A program made the position numbers and the translations under genes. A stretch of DNA of 64,000 nucleotides from Desmodus rotundus (lineage: Eukaryota > Chordata > Mammalia > Chiroptera > Phyllostomidae): positions 124,353,896-124,417,895 of the forward strand of contig NC_071391.1 in the NCBI RefSeq assembly GCF_022682495.2, in the 5' to 3' direction. This document shows positions 1-12,169 of this stretch, piece by piece. The notes under the pieces are model-generated. The model was given only the letters and a program-made list of their open reading frames with translations. It ran no database searches and was not told the origin of the DNA. Positions within the stretch are counted from its first letter, which is position 1, and each line of letters starts with the position of its first letter.

Positions 1-2
1 TA

Positions 3-132
3 CGGGGGGTGGGCAAAAAGTAGACTTACACTTGTAATACAAATAGCCAGCACAATAATGAATGAATAGTAATACGAGAATGAGCTCGGTTTCGCATTCT
101 TACAGCCTAAGCCTACTTTTTGCCCACTGCTG
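3..132. mobile_element. Tc1/mariner-type MITE with TA target-site duplication
   Basis: A 130-bp element bounded by TA at 1-2 and 133-134. The left end carries GTGGGCAAAAAGTAG and the right end its inverted copy CTACTTTTTGCCCAC, so the terminal inverted repeats are about 20 bp. The interior is AT-rich with no coding capacity. TA duplication and small size fit a non-autonomous Tc1/mariner derivative. A related but more diverged copy lies at 15686-15797. Confidence 0.75.
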
Positions 133-134
133 TA

Positions 135-2940
135 CGCACACAGTCGTGAAGCGCGGTTCTCACATGAGAGACTGAAGACAGCCCAGAACTCTGAATGGTG
201 CTGCCAAGGAAAGGGGCAATATGCAGGTGAGCTGTTTTCTACAACCAAAGGTTAACACACGGGCCCAACGGAAGCACAAAAGCAGGGTGGCCCAATGCAG
301 TATTCCATACCTTGACTGTGATTTGATTTGAGATTCTAGTATAAAAGCACAAACATAACCTAATTTATCCCACTGTCAATGTGTAAGATTAAAGCTATGT
401 GGTATAATGACGGGGGGGGGGGGGGGCGGGCATGATTCATTTTGAAGGACCTGGGAGAGTTCTGTCAGTCTCGGGTGGCGGTAAATTGCCATTTTACCTT
501 TCTATATATCACCTTAATTTAATTATCACCTTTGCGAATAGAAGTGCAAACTCCTTTAAATTCAGTCTTTTGAAAGAACAGTGTGGAACAAAATGCAAAT
601 TAATAGTTGTACATTTCTTTGGGTAGGAATTGACTTTTCTACCCCAGTGGCATTGCTAAGGGCTCTACTGAATGCTAGCTAACTGTTATAAAACATCACT
701 ATCATTCTCCAGCAAGTACCAGCAGTTTGCACACCCCACCTTTACCTACTTTAGGGAGCTACTCAGGAATAACTATGATTATTTCTACTCTGCGTATGGA
801 TTAAAAATAAAATTTTACTGACCAAACTCAAGCCAGAGTTTAGCTGAAGACCCTCCGAGTCCTCACGGCCCGCAGGCACTTGTCTGCCACGCACGGCGCC
901 AACAGTTTTCAGTGTGCGTCACAACTACCGTTCGGCAGATGCTACCTCCACATTACACAATTTGTAAAAGGAACACACACATTTCTACCACAAAGCCTGG
1001 TCATTTCTGTCCTGCCGAGACTCAACAAAATAACTGTGGAAAAGAAGCAATTTTGCTTCTCCAAACTCTGTTTCTTGAATCCATAATTTTTATATATTTT
1101 AATACACAATGTTCATTTGCCAGCTCTGAGGAAAATCCCATGTAGCTTAAACCCAGCACTTCTTTTCGCCACATTCTTGCAACCTTCCTTCGTACACACA
1201 CCATAGAGACAACCCCTGTACACTCAGCGCACTGTAAAATTAAGTGTTTCTCTAAAAGACAGTCACTGACACAACATAAGAGTAAATAAAAGACGCGACA
1301 AGCTTCTCATTGAAGTGTAACTTCATGAGAATATACCGTGAAATAAAACACAGATTGATCTATTAAATTTCTCTAGACATACACTTTCTGTTCTACCTCA
1401 AAACAAGGATTCACCCAACCTGTTGCGCTCCCTTCAGAAAGGCAGCGGCGTTTTCTACACTGTGTGAGGACGCATGCAGAATTATCGTCCCTGTGTATAC
1501 GTAACCATGCCACAGGGATAGGGTGACAGATGTGGAGTAAGGTTTTTAGAATAATCATCGCCTGGGATGCCTACATGAGCTATTTCTGAAAGACCGCATG
1601 CCCTTACACCTAACCGTGGAGCGGTCTACGTGTAAGTCAGAGCACAAACACAAATGTGCACAACTCAACACCTGTCGTTTTCTCATTGTGCTGACGACTA
1701 CAGAAAAGAAAGCTGGTACACAGCTCTGAAGGACGCTTGGAGAGCTCCCTGAAGCAACGGGAAGAAGACTCTGCCGTCGTCATCCTTATGAGAGCAGCAG
1801 CAAATAAAGCACGTTCTTCTGATGCAACTTCAGAAGGTATGTACTTCAATCCTGCGCACACAGATCAGAAAACTGAGGATAACAATGAATGCTAACAAAA
1901 ACCACAGTAGTGATCCTGTGTTCTAGTAGAACTTTTACACTGGAGTGAAACGGCACATTTTCGTTCCAAAAGGCATAAAGAACATTTCATTGCGAACCCC
2001 CTGCACTTTTGAAAGCCATGGCCACAAAGGCACATTTATAAAATAAGCCCCCACTTGTTAAAACTGTAACATTGCCACCATCACTAGAATTTCACCTTAG
2101 TGACTTAAATAAATATAAATAAAGTAATAAACACTATATGTTTTATAGAGTTCTATGAACCAGAAAAAAAAATCACCTTACAAAATAACCTCCTGGCAAA
2201 TGCAAAAGAAAAGCTAACTTCGTTTTGCCTGTATTTTGAGTTCCCAGAATGTAAGAAGCAGCTAAGGGAAACAGTGTATTTAACTGAAAGACTTTTGCTT
2301 ATTTCATTTTCCACATTAGCCTTTCTGTAAAGTAAGGGGAAAAAGTATAAAACAGGAAAGGATGAGAGAATTAGAGAAGGGCAATCAATAATAAAAAGTA
2401 TTTGGGGGCTTAAAACAAAATATCTTTCATATTCTGTTTTACGATGACCGTGGCAGTAATCCTTCTCCAGACGGAGGCGAACTGTGGAAAGTCAGCCCCA
2501 TAAGAACGCAGACACGATGACCTGCTGTCCTAGGTGGTCACACTGTCCGGCCCGCGCGTGCACCCCCTTTGCTTCCCCATTAATTGAGTGTCGGGAAAGC
2601 TCTCCATGCTACTGCTGTCAGACGGTTGTCGTGTAAGCTGTTTTATTCAGAATTGAGGAATAAAAATTGTAATAGCTCATGTCACATGAACAACTTTTAA
2701 AAATATATTGTTTCAGACTTGTTAATATACTAATGGAGATTTTGTAAAGTCTGAATATAATTTTCGAGTCATCACCTGCATAATAGCAATAATAACAACA
2801 CTTATTTTAAATAACTCCAAATTATATACAGTTGAGTAAATTTAATTTGTTTTCGTTTAAGGTCTTCTAAAGTTGAGGCCAGCATGCTGAAGAAAAATAT
2901 TAAACTATCTATAACCCTGTGTCAACATATGATGCTACTG
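135..2940. other. Unannotated intronic stretch
   Basis: I recognise no gene, RNA or repeat here apart from an uninterrupted run of about 15 G at 412-426. Short open frames on both strands resemble no known family and look like chance frames. Confidence 0.5.
412..426. repeat. Poly-G tract
   Basis: About 15 consecutive G followed by CGGGC. Such runs are length-variable and often mis-sized in assemblies. Confidence 0.85.
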
Positions 2941-2948
2941 GGAATGGT

Positions 2949-2983
2949 AAGTGAATTAATTTTCCTTGGAAAATTAATTACTT
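2949..2983. repeat. Short inverted repeat (hairpin)
   Basis: The left arm at 2949-2965 (AAGTGAATTAATTTTCC) and right arm at 2968-2983 (GGAAAATTAATTACTT) are complementary apart from one missing base, with a 2-nt loop. The stem is about 16 bp and AT-rich. No function can be assigned. Confidence 0.8.
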
Positions 2984-3867
2984 ATGACTTACAGTTGTAA
3001 AAGCAAACAACGTAATTCTGGATTAGGGCACATTTAATTTCTGTTTGTAGTAGCGATTAAATTAATTTCATATAATTCATGGTATGTAATGGAAAGCAGA
3101 ACAAAAATGAAATTCTAGACAATGACTGACATAGAAAAATGCACATATTTATGAAGCTGATCCAAAAATAAAGGTCATGGATGTTAATCACTGGATAATA
3201 AAACAGCATTTCTAATGGTTCTATAATAATGCATTTTTAGCATAGGTTTTGAGAAAGTTTCCCCAAATAGAAAAGTCTGACACGGAGAAACAAACAGAAA
3301 ACTGTAATAATATCCTGTAACATCCTCTAAATCTCTTCCCTACCCCCCCCCAAAGTAGCCGGAGTAAGGATTTGCACATCTTTTATTTGTAACAATAATT
3401 TGTTCCCACGTAGATTTGGGGCAGCTAAAATGAAATATACCACTAAATGATTTGGGAATGAGGTACTTAAAGTTACAACTAAATTATCTTCTCCTGACAT
3501 CCAAATAGTAAAGTGCTTCTCAAATGGATCATCGGAGATACATGTGACTGAATTGTGACCCTGGATGCTACTAAGACAACAGACTTCCGCTAACAGAGCC
3601 CTAAGAGTATATGCACAGCTGCACGTATGAAAATACTCATCTCTATACTCATTCACTTCCTACCTGTCCAATAATAAGCCAATGCAAAATCTTTTAATTT
3701 TGAATTATAACCTCACGGTATAGCCCACGTGTTAAGATAAAGAATTACGTCTTGCTCTAATGCTAATTATAGTTAAATAAAGTAGCCGTGTAGAATGTCA
3801 TTGTCCTGGTATACTAAAAAACACGCACAAAATCAAAACATTTCATCTTCGAGTAAGAATGCTCGGA

Positions 3868-3889
3868 GTGCTGTCACTGGTGACAGCAC
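3868..3889. repeat. Perfect 10-bp hairpin
   Basis: GTGCTGTCAC and its exact reverse complement GTGACAGCAC are separated by 2 nt. It is more GC-rich than its surroundings. No surrounding gene or known element explains it. Confidence 0.8.
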
Positions 3890-5929
3890 CGTCAGTCGAA
3901 TTCCCCTGGCACTTGGAGTCATTTGGCTGTGAGAAAGCAAGCATTTCGGACACGTTCTTCCAAAGTAAAAGTATTTCTCTGACTTATGCTTTTAGAAATA
4001 GGTAGATGTGGACTTCGGATGAAAGATATATATGAGCAAATGCAAATAATAGAAAAACCAAATGCATACAAAATATATTTTCCCCTCAAAATTTTATTTT
4101 TACAAACTTTAAAGTATTCCGTTTCCTAGTTGCACCATCTATCACAAAAAAAAGCACTTACTGTTTCCAGACTTCTGTCTCTTAAAAATGTATTTACATA
4201 GAGAAAATGATTAATTTATGTAATGCATTTGAGATAAAATTTTAAAATTACTAAAAATATTCTCAATTCCATTATAATTTTAAACTTATTAAAGGAAGGA
4301 GAAACTGTAACATTACTCTGCAGTTTATGAAAACAGAAATTGTGGCACTGTAGTCTTCAAAGCGAGTTTTCTGAAGTAACTCTGCACTGGGAAAAGATTT
4401 ACTGAGAAGAGAGACTTTTCCACCCCTAAAGAAACTGACTTCAGCATAATTAGAAAACGTTTTTGCTCCATTTTGAAGAGTAAAACTAAATGAAGCAATA
4501 GAAACCTCCCCTTTCTGACTTGTTTTTCTAAAACACAGGGTTACCCTTATTTCAAAACAGACCTCGCTGAGCATAACCCAGACTGAAAAGGGGCCTGTTT
4601 GTGTCCTAGATCCGTTCTCTCCAGGGCGTTGAGCTTTCTTCAGCGGGTAAAGCTCCCCAGAAGGCTGGAACATCACCTTGGACTCTCAGAGAACGTAAGC
4701 CTAACTTTATTTCCTTTCATTCTCGGCTTCGACCTCAGCGCAGGGTTTTAGGAAGACGGGGAGAAGGAAATCCTGCCCCGCCGGATGGGATCTGCCCTGC
4801 TGCCCAGTCAGTGCTGCCTCACTGCACTGAGCACAAGGGACGCAGGGAGAAACGAAAGAACAGAGAACACAGGACACTGTTCTGACTGCCAACAGTCTAC
4901 AAGACAGGAAGAGTTACACTGACACCCCCCCTTGGAAAACATGCAAAACAGCCTCTGCATTCTCTCCACTTTGAAATGGATTTCAGAAGTCTCTTCAGGC
5001 ATCTTTCTTTTAATACAACCCACGTTCACATTTCAGTAGAATGGCTACAGAGGAGTCACTAATTTTTTATCTAAACTATGACGTTTTAGCAAATGTTACA
5101 TATGACCAACTCTAAATCCACAACAAGGCTCAAATGCTAAAGAGCTGCTAATTACATGATGAGGAACAGCTTAATCATGGGAGAGGCGAGGCGGGCTTGC
5201 AACAAACAAACAGCTGTTTCATATTGACAACCCCTAACTCAATCGTGCATCCTAACTGAGGAGTTTGTTTCTGTTGTTTGTTTTTAACTATTCTACTCCC
5301 CCCCTCCCATCTGCAAAATACTGAGGGAACTCAAACGTTAGATGTGAACCACAACAGAAGAAGCAGGTATACAAGGGTAACAAGTACAGCACCATCGACT
5401 TACAACAAAATCCTGCAGGTAATAACTAACAGAAGTGAAAGTGTGCTTTCCAATCCAACTGCAAATGCCCACCTTTCCCGTGCGCGCCGCACGCCCTGCC
5501 GTCACTGCCGTTCCGAGGCAGCCCGGCTACGGGCCTGCTTCCTCATTCCTGGGTTCCGACCACAGCACGCCACCCTGCCGGTCCTTTGTTCTGAAGGCTT
5601 TCCCCGCAGCTTCTTCCGTGCTCGCTAGCAGAAGGCGATGAACAAACGTGCTTATACCTGCCGGTATGAACTGAAGGACTTCCAAGGTCCCTTGTAACTT
5701 GAAATTAAATGACTTTAGGAATACCGGATAAGCTTAGCATATGAATAAATAACAGGAATAAATAAAACCCCGCCAAAGTAAATGGACTCTGCTTATTTCA
5801 TGGTCCCATCATAGGAAATAAAGTCACTTTCACATTTGCACCTTCAGGCATTTTTCATGTCTTTAAAAATACACATGTAAAATATATATAAATTTCCTTT
5901 GAACACTCTTTCAGAAAGCATACAGGTAA

Positions 5930-6055
5930 TAACATTTTATTTTCCAATGAGGCACAAACATGAAGAAGCAAAATGACCTTCCCAAGGTCACCCGGCAAAT
6001 GTAACTAAACTAAGGTCAGAACAGGAGCTCCGTTTGGGCCCTGAGGCTCTGTTCT
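5930..6055 (-). repeat. Probable MIR SINE fragment
   Basis: The segment reading ...CCAATGAGGCACAAA...CTTCCCAAGGTCACCCGGC... follows the reverse complement of the MIR core (a TGAGGAAACTGAGGC...CCAAGGTCACACAGC-like order). It is heavily diverged. Confidence 0.4.
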
Positions 6056-7491
6056 TTCTCACTGAACAGCAGTGAAGTGAGGAAGGGGCCAGTGAAAATG
6101 CCTGAGCAAGTTCAGTTGAAGACAGTTCCCTACCCACAGAGGAGCTTCACTTCTCTGGGAAGTTTTGATTAAACACACCCTTAATCATAACTACCCCACT
6201 GCAGGGAGGGGCCTGTGTCAATGAGCACAGTTAGGGGCTACAGGTATGACTAACCTGGTGTTTTCATCTGGAGTCCACATTTCTCTGCAAACTTAATGAT
6301 GAAGTCAGGACTTCTTAAAAGAAGATACCTCCTAGCCCACTCCCTCTCAACCACCCTGTTCCATCTTATTTAGAACCACGCCCTTCCCATCTAGCAGTTT
6401 GGGCTGCGTGCCTTCTGCATTCTGCTGCCATCACTAGGTCTGTGTTCATTAATGCTACTCTGGTAGCATGCCTATAAATGTTTTTTTTAAAAACTCATAA
6501 GCTTGCTTAAATTTGTCAACACTTATCTGAGCAGGTTTCAAATCACAAACGAGAGGAGAATCGCTTTTTTAAATGCCCAGTTGTGCTTCACACTGTATGA
6601 GGGAAGGGGCCCTGAGTAAGGGGCTACAGAACAACTACCTCTTCAAAAAGCACCTCACAGGAGGTTTGGAAGGGAGATGAGGCCAGTGGCACACAGCAAA
6701 GGGGACAGAGCAGGGGAAAATGGTAAGGAAGGTGGAGAAGAATGGAGGGCACGTTTGCACTTAAGGTTCTCCATTAGCCATGATTTTAACACAACTGTTT
6801 ACGCTTTACATTGGTTTTGGATGGGCAAGTAGGAGGGGAGGAAGTGCAACAGACTTTTTAAAGCCAATTCCCAGTAATAATTTCAAAATCTCATTCTTTT
6901 AAAAAATAACCAAACCATTATGAAGACAAATGCACTTTCAACAAATGAAATGCCAGCTCACATGACGTCAAACATAATGCTTCTTGGACACGTCCAAATC
7001 ACCGTTCAGTTCTGCCAGTGAGAATACTTGAAAGTTGGAAAGGCTCAACCAGTGTCACACCTACAATCCAATTCCTTTTAAAGTCAAATTTTTACCCCAG
7101 TCTGGGTTGTGGATGATCTTCACTAGTCACTGTGGCCATCTCAAAGAGGGCACCTTCTCTCCAGGACTGACTGCTCATGACCACGGAGTAGCAACTTAGC
7201 CAGGGGTGCCGGTGCCCCTCCCCGTCCACCCTGTTTACATAAACCACAGGCATGGACCTCCCTCCTCTACCCCGTCTTTACACTACACAAATAATGTTTC
7301 TCCTGGCCTTTGCCAGCTCTCTGGGGAAGTGCTATGAGGCAATGACGTAATCTTTAAAGCAAATTTAGGGCTCTTAAGAGAAATGTGGTATGTTACTCCA
7401 AAGAACAGATAAACTATAAAGCTGACTGTCATCCTTATTATCATGGAAACCTGTAATATTCCAGATATAAAATGCTTTAAAGGATTCTTAC

Positions 7492-7552
7492 CAACGAATG
7501 CCTGCCTGGCTTCTGAGTCTTTCTGTTTGTAAACAGATGATGTTTGGGACAT
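7492..7552 (-). other. Exon-like segment of unknown status
   Basis: On the minus strand a pyrimidine tract and TTTTTCAG precede 61 nt, and the donor gtaaga follows. All three frames are open; one begins with ATG at the first exon base (MSQTSSVYKQ...). If spliced after the SRBD1 exon at 20780-20862 it would enter in phase 0 and leave in phase 1. It does not resemble the expected SRBD1 continuation, so it would be an alternative or poison exon if used. A chance match of splice signals is at least as likely. Confidence 0.2.
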
Positions 7553-10300
7553 CTGAAAAATGAAGGGGTCTTTCAAAACTATGCCAGGAAGATGACCTAT
7601 TTTCCACTCTCTCTCGGCAGGCTTGCATTACCAGATGATGCTGGATATGGCACGACTCCAGAGAAAACAACATCTTTACGGGTCTCCAATGGCTGTTTAT
7701 GAGTACACAACAAGTGCTTTGTACCCTGAGAACGCATTAGACAGCTCTGCAGAGTGTGGACTTCCATGGGGCATCGCACCCTCACCTCCTCTCATAATCA
7801 ACTCCCACTTCCAGGCAAACATTCGGCAGAGAGTATTTTGCAGATTTCTTTTCTTCCCACTATAGCATCTGTTTATAAATGCATCCTACAAAAGGGAAGA
7901 ACTACAGGTGCCATGCTTTTCCGTAACTCGTATCTGATACCAGGTAGTCACCCTCATTTGTTAAGGGTTTGTATGTTGATTTACTTTATGGAGTCCTCCT
8001 CTGAGGTATGTGTGGGCTGCTTGAAAACCATAAAGATGTTCCCACTTCCCTAATGCCCTAACACATGGATTCCCACCCACCTCCTTCTCTTTCTTCCTTA
8101 ACTTGCTGCCAAGGACTGTTTAGATCATTCACATTCAGTAAATGACCAAAATAAAATGGAGGGAGAAATTCCAAGTTTAAAACTGGACAAAAACATTAGT
8201 ACAGGGGGCAAAAAAAGAGAAATCATTTTGTAGATAAACTTCATGCTCTGGTGTTGAAAGTTAAGGCCCACAAATCAAAAAGCAGTCATTTCTACAGAGC
8301 TAGGCTTTTCCACCGCTCTCTCAGTGAATCACGCTGTGGTTAGTTGAAAGTGCTGTTCACATAATAAATTAACCACCTCATTTCCTTCATCACCAAAATA
8401 TACATAGCACCCCTATACAGATTTGTTTTAATAAAAGTAATAAAGCAAGCCCAGAGGTTATGGCTGTTATGACATAATCACACCTCTGAGACTTGAAAAC
8501 GCTCACTCGCACATCATACCTCAAAAGGTCTTTGCGAGCCCCTCTCCAACAAAACCTGGTGCGCGCACACCCTCTGGCCCCATTCATTCCCAAATAATGA
8601 AACAAAAGCCTTGTATAGGTCAGGAGAAAATTCTCCCTTTCAATTATGTATTTGAAAAGAAAATACATCTTTTTAAATAATATTATACAATAAACAGCTT
8701 GGGTAGCCTGATCTGGATTATTAAAGGAAATATATCACCAGAGTCAAAAGTGTACAAGGAAGGCAGCCGACTAGCTTACTATCTCACCCAAAACCCAAGA
8801 TGTCTCCTAAAGTTAGTTGTTCGAAAAGATAACACATGTATTTCTTTCTATGAAACTGATAAGTAAACTTCATTCTATACAAATCCAGGCAAGTTAACTT
8901 TTCTTATCTCTAATGATATTTAAAATTATTGAGAATAACCCAGAAAAAAAAATCTCTTATCAATTTTTCCTCAAAACACTTTTCCCCCTAGAATTTTTTC
9001 CAGGATCACCAGCGAGAAAGACAGAGCAACATGACCGCACACAGCAGGGGTAGACCTGGTGGAGGGACGTGTCAGCAGTGGACGCATCAAAATTTAATGA
9101 GGCCAGTTTTCCCGTCTCTGCACCGCATCCCAAGCGCTTTGCAGGCCAGGTTTATTTCTTGCCTAAATTCCACGAACCTCACAGTCCTTTCTACCACATC
9201 ACACATTTCATGCACACTCGTCACTATGACGACGACGATAACTTTCCTTTGAATTTAAAATGTACTATAATCTTACAAGTAATTGAATTTACTGTGCTAT
9301 TCTTAAAGACAATGATCAGCACCCACGCCCCCCCCCCCCCACATAAAGGGATGACAATCAGCATTTCTGAACAATAGCAGATATCAGATATCAGAATATA
9401 GTTTTTATGTTCTCAGAAGTGGCCCTCCTAATATTTACACATTTTCTTGCTCTTCCCTGATACTATTATTATCTAGCACACTCTTACATTTGAGTTTGCA
9501 ACAATTCTTTCTAATATGAACGTTATTATATCATAGTAGTTTATTGCGCCGACTGAAGAATTACATCCAAGATTCTCTCTTAGAATGCCAGTTATCCACA
9601 CATAATTACATACAAATATTCATCAAAACAGAAAGTTAGTATTTGTTCGAATGCCAGAACGAAAAGTTTTGGAATAATCTTATTCCACTATTTTTAGTCT
9701 ATAGACTATCCACCACACGCAACCAGTATCAGTCCTAACCAGTCAACCAAAAACTTCCTTAAGGCTCGGTGACAAAGGTAAAATTATTAAGAACTTCCAT
9801 AGACTTACATTTTAATAGATAATTTCACTTTAGAAGACATATCCTATTCCAGTGAATTCCATCACAACAAAGATTTCCTGGTAACGATAGTATCACACTA
9901 CAAGAGTCATAGGTCCTTAGAAATACTGATTTAGACACCAAGAACATTCGTACATAAGTGCTCCCTTGACCCGTCCCTGAAAGAATTATTTCCACAGAGA
10001 ACAGAGTGTGCACTGGAGAGGGGGAGAAAGGAGCACCAAGGCGTGTGCTAAGTTAAAGAACTCTGGTTCTTTCACCAACCGCAGTCCCTCACTCCCCGCA
10101 GTAGCTCTCACTCCAACTACATGACTATTCTAACACTCTAGGCTCCTACATTCTCCAACACTTTTCCTGAAAAAAGATTCATTAAAAAACATACCAGTAA
10201 GTAACATTTCAGGTTTACCCACAAAAATTTTGTGAGGCTACAAAATTTTATGGTGTGTTCATAATACAGTTTAAAAATACAATAAATGAGAAAGTACACT
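7553..10300. other. Unannotated intronic stretch
   Basis: No gene or recognisable transposable element. A run of about 13 C lies near 9328. Short open frames have no recognisable features. Confidence 0.45.
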
Positions 10301-10304
10301 GATA

Positions 10305-10445
10305 ATCTACCATTCATTCATTCAGAAAACACTTATTGAGTATCTATTATGTGCCAGGTCCTGGGAGCTATGGATACAGAAGTGGAAACACCCTGCTTTC
10401 ATATATATCCCATTAGAAGAGGCAGTAAACAAAAGAATACTGTGA
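10305..10445 (-). repeat. L2 LINE 3'-end fragment
   Basis: CATTCATTCA...TTATTGAGTATCTATTATGTGCCAGG is the reverse complement of the conserved L2 3' end (CCTGGCACATAGTAGG...CAATAAAT...TGAATGAATG). Diverged and truncated. Confidence 0.5.
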
Positions 10446-10449
10446 TATC

Positions 10450-11060
10450 AGAAATGTAAAAACTGGCCGGGTTTTTTTTGGGGGGGGGGGGTGGTCTGTA
10501 AAACAGTAGGCTGCTACTTCACAGAGCAAACGATCCCGACGGGGCAACCTGTCCCACTACCGCTCTCTTTCACCTCTTCCCAGCCACTCACCACGGCAGG
10601 AGCTTCTCCCCTGAACTCTGGTCCCTCACCTTCCTTAGGAAAGTCGCACGCAGGCAGTGGGTGTCATCTCCTCAGGCATCCAGCTCCTCCCTCTCCAGCA
10701 TCTTCACCCTCCCCCTCTCTACTCCTTTCTCCTTCCGATCAGCATTTAAATAAATTCAAATCCTGGCCTCCTGAAAAACTCTATTCTTTAGAGACTTGTA
10801 TGCACTTGTCTCTCAATGCTCACCTTTCATTCAATCCTCAGTCTGACTCCTGACTACTTCTGACTTCTGCCTCCATACTCCAATGACATTATTCTTGTTA
10901 TGGTCGCCTTTAACATTTTTTAAAATTAAACATGAAAGACAAATTTTCAGTTTTTATCCTACTTTTATCCTTGTTGTGTTTTATAATACTCATTTTTGCT
11001 TCTTCATTCTCCCATCTCCTTTAGATACTGGGAAGTCCTGATTTTCCTCTTACATCACAT
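10450..11060. other. Unannotated stretch with a T/G-rich tract and CT-rich segment
   Basis: A T8-G11-type tract lies at about 10471-10490, followed by a 300-nt pyrimidine-rich region. The open frame across 10491-10853 reflects its Ser/Pro-biased CT-rich composition rather than a gene. It may be an old LINE or LTR fragment that I cannot name. Confidence 0.35.
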
Positions 11061-11061
11061 G

Positions 11062-11640
11062 TACTGTAACAGGCTTTCAAATCACCTGGAAATCTACTAA
11101 AATCAGATTCTGATTGGATAGGTCTGGGGTAGGGCCCAAGAGGTTTTCAGCAGGGTCGCTTGCTACTCAAAGTGCAATCCTCAGAACAATGGCATTGGTA
11201 TCACCTGGGAGTGTATTAGAAGCACGGGATCTCATGGCCCACCCTACACCACCTGAATCAGAATCTGCACTTTGATAAACCCTGAAGGGTTTGATACACA
11301 CATTCAAGCTTGAGAAGCATTAGAGAAGAGTGGTTCTCAAACCTTAGCCGTTAAAACACAGATTACAGAGCCCCAACCCCAAAATTTGTACTCCTATAGG
11401 TCTGGGATGGGCGTGCAAGAATTTACATTTCTAACAAGTTCTCAGAAGATATTGGTGCAGCTGGTCCCGCAACCATATTTTAAGAGCCAATGGTTCTCAT
11501 CCCTCCCTATACATTAGAATCACCTGCAAAATGTTAACGTTTGTTATGTCCTGGGCCCACCCCTAAAACAGCTGAACTGAAAATCTCTGGGGATGTGGCA
11601 TCAGTTAGGATTCTTAAAAGTTCCCTGCTTAATCTGAAAG
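11062..11640. repeat. Cluster of four MER5/MER20-like hAT-Charlie elements
   Basis: Four adjacent blocks carry the signatures of short non-autonomous hAT-Charlie elements: about 11062-11150 (ATCACCTGGAAAT... GGTCTGGGGTAGGGCCC), 11155-11325 (GCTACTCAAAGTGC ... AGCTTGAGAAGCATT), 11330-11480 (GTGGTTCTCAAACCTTAG ... ATTTCTAACAAGTTCTC) and 11487-11640 (ATGGTTCTCATCC ... AATCACCTGC). All are degenerate. Exact subfamilies and limits need a repeat library. Confidence 0.6.
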
Positions 11641-12169
11641 TTTCTAATTTAGGTAATTTAGGAGTGTGTTAATGGTGGTGGGGGTCAAAGAGGAGGGGGT
11701 CAAAAGAAAACGGTTGCATAGGATGAAAGCCAGTCAGATTACAGTATCATTATTATAACACATATTAACATTCCTTAACCATCTGTTCTCCCAACTCTGC
11801 CCCGTAAGTAAGCGCTAGAAATATAATCTACATATTTGCCCTCTGCCGTGTTTCTAAAGTGGCCATTTTAAATAATGGGGACAAAACAAATACCATTTAA
11901 TTCTTAAAATTCACAGAAGAAAAACAATAGTTGTGAAATTTAAAAAAATTAAAGATAGGGTTAAAAGTATGCATTAAAGAGCATTTAATTTGATGTACAA
12001 TTAGGGCTTAACAATAAAAATTTGAAAGAATATTATGGAGAGAAGTGCAACCTAATAGTCAATGTAATTTTTCATCTTTTCTGAAAAATGAAAGTTTTAT
12101 TTTTTCTGATTATATAATTAATAAAAAATTATACAATAGAATACAAGGGACATCATATACCCACCAGAC

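Larger units (their letters stand above)
3000..7490. other. Unannotated intronic stretch
   Basis: No gene recognised. A minus-strand open frame of 134 codons (4272-4676) is the longest here but has no recognisable motif, membrane segment or family resemblance. The only repeat-like pieces are the hairpin at 3868-3889 and a probable MIR fragment near 5930-6055. Confidence 0.45.

Noticed and set aside
4272..4676. Minus-strand open frame of 134 codons
   Set aside because: No recognisable domain, no splice or promoter context, and it lies in an SRBD1 intron. Frames of this size are expected by chance in 64 kb read on both strands.
10491..10853. Plus-strand Ser/Pro-rich open frame of 120 codons
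   Set aside because: The bias comes from a CT-rich tract, and it starts inside a poly-G run.
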